This document shows positions 58,902-64,000 of a stretch of 64,000 nucleotides of DNA, one piece after another; within the stretch, counting starts at the first letter, position 1; each line of letters begins with the position of its first letter. The translations under genes were made by a program, and so were the position numbers. The notes below the pieces were generated by a model, which saw only the letters and a program-made list of their open reading frames with translations, was not told the DNA's origin and searched no databases. The DNA comes from Boswellia sacra. Its lineage: Eukaryota > Streptophyta > Magnoliopsida > Sapindales > Burseraceae. The DNA is taken from contig SNVD02015085.1 of the NCBI GenBank assembly GCA_013180625.2, forward strand, positions 35,190 through 99,189, written 5' to 3'.

Positions 58902-60303
58902 GTGAGAATCAAATTAATGGTTGATGCACTAGCTTCATTGGCATCAGTTTGGGTGAGCACACAGGAATTATTACTGAGGCCAATAGTGATATCACAAGCG
59001 TGGGGTCCATGCTATATGAAACCATATGTAACGAAACTGGAAGTGGATCAGAAGCCATGGTTCTATGATTTGAAGAGATATTTGAAGGGGAAGATTTTGC
59101 CTGAGGAGGCCAACGAGAAGGATAGGGCTGTGTTACATAAGTTAGCCGCCCAAAAATTTATTTGTCATCAAGGGGTGATGTATAAGATGCTAGAAGGAAT
59201 GCAACTAAGGTGTGTGGATGAGAAAGAGGCAAGGAGACTTATGGAAGAAATCCATAGTGGTGTGTGTGGGCCACATATGTATGGGCTAGTACTTACAAAG
59301 GAGATCATGAGACAAGGTCTTTACTGGCGAATTATGGAGACAAATTGTATTCGATTTCTGAAGAGGTGTTACCAATGTCAGATTAATGGAAATGTGATTG
59401 ATGGACCACCCTTGGAACTACAAGGGATGACTGTACTATGGCCCTTTACTGCATGGAGCATCGATATTATACGTGAAATAAGGCCATCAGCCTTTAATGG
59501 GCATCCATATATGGTGGTAGCGATTGACTACTTCACCAAATGGATAAAAGCTGAGTCCTATACTAAGTTAGGGGCAAAGCAGATGGCGAAGTTCATCGAA
59601 AAGAACATTATACAAAGATTTGGAGTACTACATCATGTCGTGATTGACAATGGGTTTCATTTTCAAGAAGAAACTAAGGCCTTGTTTGAGAAATACCGAA
59701 TTAAACACCATAAGTTGTCTCTGTACTGGCCACAAGCTAATAGAGCGATAGAAGCGACTAATAAAAACATCAAGAAGATGTTGGCCAAGGTGGTATAGAC
59801 ATATAAAGATTGGGTAGAGAAGTTGTTGCTTGTGTTGTAGGGTTATAAAACAACACCCAGAAGCTCGACGAGCATGACACCCTTCTCGTTTGTATATGTT
59901 TTAGAAGTGATCCTACCAATTGAGATAGAAATGAAATCAGTGAGAGTTCTTATTGAAACAAAAGTTCTTAAAGAGGAGTGGATTCGTAATAGATGAGAAC
60001 AATTGGCCTTGATTGATGAGAAAAGAATGAAGGCCAGATATCCCATGCTATTATACCAAAAATGGGTTGCTCGAGGTTTTAACAAAAGAATAAAGGCAAG
60101 AAAGTTCAAAGAAGGAGAATTGGTCCTTAAGCAAGCAAGGCCGGTTGTGTTTGATCTGAGAGGGAAGTTCAAGCCCAATTGGGAGGGTCCATTCGTTATG
60201 ATGAATGTCATGTCATGGCAGAGCTGTCATTGTATCAGACATGGAAGGAAATGAGTTCACTGAACCCATTAATATGGACAAGTTGAAGAAATATTATGTA
60301 TAA
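58902..60303 (+). pseudogene. Tat integrase (core intact, C-terminus broken)
   Basis: An uninterrupted frame to 59798 holds most of the enzyme: zinc-binding HSGVCGPH and CYQCQ (HHCC), first Asp in WSIDII, second Asp in VVIDNGFHFQEE, Glu in NRAIEATNKNIKK. The Met at the start of this frame is a by-product; the domain continues from RNase H. The C-terminus, in other frames, reads TPFSFVYVLE, LPIEIEMKSVRVL, KARYPMLLYQKWVARGFNKR, LRGKFKPNWEGPFVM, then MEGNEFTEPINMDKLKKYYV and TAA at about 60301. This is the best preserved catalytic core in the window. Confidence 0.9.
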
Positions 60304-60537
60304 AAAAAAGAAGAAGAAGAGTGAGAGGAAAAAAATAATTGATCAGAAAATAAGAAATGGCTGATTAATGATAGGGGTTGTCTCATTGTGCACATGTCGT
60401 TCAAAGAACAAAAAGATTATACTTTTATTAATGAAATGAAATTGTTTGGAACCAATATGCCTATTGAAATGTCTTATTATTTTGCAAAAGGAAAACACCA
60501 TACATCTAAGTTGATCAAGAGAGTAACTATGTCGCCT
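60304..60537 (+). other. Region between integrase and the antisense ORF
   Basis: Short AT-rich spacer. A 62-codon plus-strand frame (60388-60576) has no recognisable features and overlaps the end of the antisense ORF, so I leave it out. Confidence 0.5.
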
Positions 60538-61864
60538 CTACCTCTTCGATGGATTGTAAATAGGCTCACTGTATAGCTCACGACATTGTCTAGCTCGAAT
60601 GTTAGGATCAAGAATTGAGGCCTGAAAGGTCACCCAATCCATGTCTCGGTCATCTATCTCAAAATCAAACTCATGGAATAGATTCCTCTCAGTGGTACGA
60701 TGTGCAAGAATCTTTCACACACTCTAGATAACGAGCGAACAGTCTCCTAGGATCGAAAGTAGCCGGTGAATTCATGATCCTTTGCTTCTGACCATACTGT
60801 CGACGCAGCTTGACAGGATCGTAGAATGAATTATTGGTGAAACCCACTTGAATCTAGTTAATCCAAGAGGAACATCTTGGTAGTCTTCTCCTTATATGAA
60901 GCTGAGGGCTATAGCAAGAAATATCCCCTTTAGGCGGTGCTAGAGTAGATAATCTATCTTGTAACCAAATCTGGGAAAAAAAACAAAGAAAAATAAGAAA
61001 AAGAAGCCTGCTGAGTCGAAAATTGGAAAAGGGCGGCTTAGGCAAAAATTAAGGCAAGCTTGCTAAGCTAAAAACCGAAAAGGGCAATTTAGACAAAAGT
61101 TAGGGCTTGAGAAAAAGAAGAATCCGCTGAGTTGAAAACTCTGAAAGGGCAACTCAGGCAAAAGTTAGGGCAAGCTCGCTAAGGCAAAAACCTGAAAAGG
61201 GCGACTTAGGCAAAAACTAGAGCATTCAAAAAAAAAAATGAATGGAGATGAAAGAAGAACCTAAAGAAGTAGAAGACTGCCACCAAATCCCTGATTTGGT
61301 TCAACCTTGACTCCATCCAGTCCGATCAAAGTCTCAACCATAATCAAGGGAACAGTTGTGTAACCAGGTCCCATCTAAGGAATGATAATCATAAGATGTG
61401 GATCTTCAAGACCGTCCGATGAGACTAGTAGAAATTGTGTGAGAAGGCAAAATTGAAGAAGGCGAAGCCAACCAGACGAAGTCCTATCCATCATTCTGAG
61501 CAGAGGCATGATGGAAGATAATGTCACTCTAGGCATGATAGTGTGAATGCCTATAGTGGAAGTTGGGAAGTCGAAAAAGCGAACAAGATCAGATGCTAAT
61601 GGTGTCAGGATAGTGGGAAGAATAAAGCTCTCAAAACTGGATGGGTGATGACCAAGTATGGTAGAGAATTCCTGATATAAAGGGCAAAGCTCCTGCCCAT
61701 TGAAGCAAAAGACATTATCATGAGACCTTTAGAAAAGGGATGTCACGCTTGACATGGCGAAGGAATTTCAGATGATAGAGGTCGACAGACTTAAGTGGTT
61801 TCCAGTCCTCATCCCTCAAAGGCCTTAGAAAGGGCTGGAAGATCTGGAGAGAAGCTTCAGACAT
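60538..61864 (-). pseudogene. Antisense extra ORF of the Tat element, two exons (DUF7745/PMD-like)
   Basis: Starts with ATG at 61864: MSEASLQIFQPFLRPLRDED then LYHLKFLRHVKRDIPFL. After a frameshift near 61725 it reads FCFNGQELCPLYQEFSTILG, IMPRVTLSSIMPLLRMMDRT, LRLLQFCLLTQFLLVSSDG and PNQGFGGSLLLL. An intron (GT at 61260, AG at 60971) leads to exon 2: IWLQDRLSTLAPPKGDI, SFYDPVKLRRQYGQKQRIM, FEIDDRDMDWVTFQ and LYSEPIYNPSKR, ending in TAG at 60538-60540. About 340 residues if repaired. The xFxxxDLxPxxEEYxxLL-like stretch suggests the plant retroelement ORF family near DUF7745/PMD; the function is unknown. Other stops include 61354-61356, 60852-60854 and near 60700. Confidence 0.65.
60973..61240 (-). 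repeat. Tandem array inside the intron of the antisense ORF
   Basis: On the plus strand, units such as CTGAGTTGAAAACTCTGAAA plus GGGCAACTCAGGCAAAAGTT recur four to five times at 50-60-bp spacing, with CGGCTTAGGC and CGACTTAGGC variants. The array fills nearly the whole inferred intron 60971-61260. Confidence 0.75.
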
Positions 61865-61949
61865 TTTGAATAACACGAAGAGATGTTAATGTGAAAAAGA
61901 AGTCTTACGAAATGAAAGAGAAGGTGTAAAGAAGTAGCAGGAATGAGCA

Positions 61950-61965
61950 GCACTTAAATAAGTGC
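61950..61965 (-). promoter_or_regulatory. TATA-like palindrome upstream of the antisense ORF
   Basis: GCACTTAAATAAGTGC has perfect 7-bp arms around AA and reads TTATTTAAG on the ORF strand, 86 bp before the ATG at 61864. This is a plausible TATA position for the antisense ORF. Confidence 0.5.
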
Positions 61966-61984
61966 GCAAATCAAGACAAAAAGG

Positions 61985-62135
61985 GAAGATTCATCGGGGA
62001 ACTATCGGTCAGCCATCTGACTACCGATCGGTTGTTGCATGACAGCCGATTGACGGTTAGATAGTCACATGACTGTCAGATAGCCGCCTAACAGTCTGAT
62101 GGTCGGCCAGTGGCCATTAGGGATAAACAGCCTAA
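61985..62135 (-). repeat. CGG-type short-repeat cassette upstream of the antisense ORF
   Basis: Repeated, partly inverted 10-13-bp motifs around GATAGTC, CTGTCAG, GGTCGGCC and CCGATCGG. The same style of cassette occurs upstream of the TATA region in the LTR-A copies. Confidence 0.65.
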
Positions 62136-62497
62136 TAGCCCTACTCTCGCATGATCCTTAGACTTCTAAAACACATACCGATGGGCTATTTCAAGTGTGT
62201 GGCTTCCAGATTTTGTAGTTTTACTCAAAATTGAATGAGTGATGATGTGGAAACAAATTTGATCAAATTTCGATGTAAATTTAGTTAAATACACAAAATA
62301 TATGGAATCAGAAATAGAGAATTTTCACTAAATCTTTGAAACTGTTTACATTTGATTGTGCATCATAAGAAGTTCATACGTGGAAGCAAAATTAAAAAGA
62401 AAAAATCCACTCATCACCATCATTATCAATATCAAAAGAGAAAGCAACGACTTGAGCCAGGAGACGCTCCACCTCACACTAAAAATGAGTAACTTCT
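62136..62497. other. Tat 3' region up to the Athila insertion
   Basis: AT-rich, no gene seen. It ends abruptly at the LTR that starts at 62498. Confidence 0.5.
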
Positions 62498-63916
62498 TGA
62501 TGCGTTCGAAACTAGCAAGTATACTAGTCGCACAAGTAATAAAGTGATAAGTAAGATATCGTTCCCACGAGGATTGATTCTAATTGAATTTGTTATTTCC
62601 AGCAACAACAAACTAAACAGGGGGGGTTTTTGTTGAATGCTTTTACTAAATGAAATAAGAATGCAAGTAAAGAATAACAAAACAGAAAGTAAATTTGAAT
62701 GAAAAATCAATGGGAGAAATCTGATTAAGGGATCATTCTCTACTACAAGATATGGATTTGCGAATTAATCGTAGAATTGTCATCCAATTACACCATTGAA
62801 ATTATCAACCGTAGATAACAACAAGCTCTGTTACCCCAATCTTTCCTTACTTTGTTGTTAAATAAAACAAGCTCATTATTTAATCTCTATCCATTAAACA
62901 ACCTAGAACAAGCTCTCTGAGTTTAATTCAATGGATGCATTATGATAAGAAAGATAGGTTGATCTAAGCAATAAACACACAAGCTCGGATTATTTAACTT
63001 AGGTTATGTTCTCCAATTGTAATCTCTGATCACAATTTTGCTACTAATGATTAGAAATTCAAGACAATTATGGATCAAGATTTCTAGTTAGCAATAAATC
63101 ACAACCAGATTATATTCAGTTGGCCACTCAAATACAATCAGCAAGCAATCATAAGCATTAAATATGGGAGAATACAAGCAACTTCAATTAGAGAATTGGA
63201 TAACAATTCCTTACACAATCAACTTATAAAAACCATATCGGGGCTTTGAAATCACCCTCAACCAATTCAGATTCAGTTACACATGTTTAAGAACGTGGTA
63301 AATACAATACAACATGGAGACATTCCAGAAAATGAAAGGGAAGGGAAAAACTTAGCAAATTTGATGTAATTCTCTTTGGATTGTAGTTCGTCCTCTTTCC
63401 AAGCTTCCTTTGCTCATTAAAAAAATCCAAGAGATGAAAGAATTGCCAGAGATGAAGCCTCCACCACGTTCTCCCCTCTTGTCAAAGTTCTGATAAATAA
63501 ACCCTAAAATGTGTTTAACTAATCTGATACGCAGTGACTTGCTACAGGGTGTCCTTATTACACATGCTACATAGGCTGTGGAATTATATTTCTATACATC
63601 TCACACTGTTTGATTACAACCTTGGGTACAATGAAGGAGTATAAACCGTAATAATTCTCCTAGAAAATAGATTCGAGAGCTTCTCAAAGGTATATAACCT
63701 GTATCGGGTTACTAAATGTATATCACAATACAATTAATTCCGCGAAGATGCACGACTAGCAGAGTTGAAAATGAAGGGTTTTACTCCATTTTTTTGCAAG
63801 TTGCTCCAAAACTCCTACAAACATCAAAACACACAAAAACATAAAAATACCACAGAATATAGCAAAGAAACTTGGACGAATTGATATAAAAGTAATACAT
63901 AAATAGACACCTATCA
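62498..63916 (-). repeat. 3' LTR of a second Athila-type element
   Basis: Starts TGATAGGTGTC at 63916 on the minus strand and ends TTCGAACGCATCA at 62498; 1419 bp. The inner text is colinear with the first Athila LTR (ACAAGTAATAA, TCGTTCCCACGAGG). Directly to its right is TTAGTTGCTCGAGGACTAGC on the minus strand, the equivalent of 771-805 beside the first 3' LTR, so the element body lies right of the window. Confidence 0.82.
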
Positions 63917-64000
63917 AATTCACCCACACTTATACTTTGCTAGTCCTCGAGCAACTAAAATGATACGAAACAAAACTAAACCGAAACAGAATCAGAGAAA
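63917..64000 (-). other. Polypurine tract and start of the interior of the second Athila element
   Basis: The minus strand reads AAGTGTGGGTGAATT directly before the LTR, a polypurine-like tract. The remaining 70 bp are non-coding element sequence. Confidence 0.65.

Larger units (their letters stand above)
51252..62497 (+). mobile_element. Plus-strand Tat-type Ty3/gypsy element with gag-pol and antisense ORF
   Basis: 5' LTR (51252-53077), PBS, leader, gag, protease, RT, RNase H, archaeal-type RNase H remnant and integrase, ending near 60303, then an antisense ORF (60538-61864). The archaeal-type RNase H and tRNA-Arg primer are Tat-lineage traits. A solo LTR sits in the second RNase H. The 3' LTR is not seen because an Athila LTR interrupts at 62498. 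Many stops make it non-autonomous. Confidence 0.85.

Noticed and set aside
59843..60211. Minus-strand ORF of 122 codons
   Set aside because: Antisense shadow of the integrase C-terminus, which shows the expected Tat residues on the plus strand.

Overview
This window reads as repeat-rich intergenic DNA of a flowering plant, probably a eudicot, likely from a heterochromatic or pericentromeric block. It is AT-rich. I see no intact host gene, rRNA gene, tRNA gene or CRISPR array. Nearly everything is transposable element: Ty3/gypsy elements of the Athila and Tat lineages, one Ty1/copia element, a CACTA DNA transposon that carries host gene exons, a Mutator-like TIR element and a solo LTR. Most coding sequence is broken by stops and frameshifts.

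Left block (1-27631), nested insertions. An Athila-type element on the minus strand (1-10689, 3' LTR cut by the window edge) abuts the right part of a plus-strand Tat-type element (10690-18277: gag, long repeat arrays, 3' LTR, no pol). That element abuts the 5' part of a minus-strand Tat-type element (18278-27631), whose 5' LTR is itself split by a copia element (20177-26764, TSD ATATG). The copia gag is split by a Mutator-like TIR element (25443-26588, 10-bp TSD). The Athila element carries a degenerate, intronless LOG (cytokinin-activating phosphoribohydrolase) coding sequence between pol and the 3' LTR.

Middle block (27632-39248). A 9-kb CACTA transposon (27905-36900, TSD AAA) contains exon-intron fragments of an LRR receptor kinase gene and of a PHO1-type phosphate exporter gene. 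A putative TIR element (about 37845-39140) with a G-rich tract follows.

Right block (39249-64000), a second telescoping nest. Successive 3' LTRs of minus-strand Tat elements start at 39249, 42597, 45617 and 49603, each followed by only the 3'-most internal sequence of its element. Next comes a plus-strand Tat element with 5' LTR, PBS, gag, PR, RT, RNase H and integrase (51252 onward), interrupted by a 487-bp solo LTR. It is cut at 62497 by the 3' LTR of another Athila-type element that runs out of the window. Two Tat elements carry an extra ORF antisense to gag-pol (plant-mobile-domain type near 48 kb, a related type at 60.5-61.9 kb), each with an apparent spliceosomal intron placed just before an Ile-Trp pair.

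The genes do not form a host pathway. They are retroelement replication modules plus captured host sequence. The most interesting items are the LOG copy inside the Athila element, the two-gene cargo of the CACTA element, the intron-bearing antisense ORFs, and a variable short-repeat cassette found upstream of both LTR promoters and an antisense-ORF promoter.
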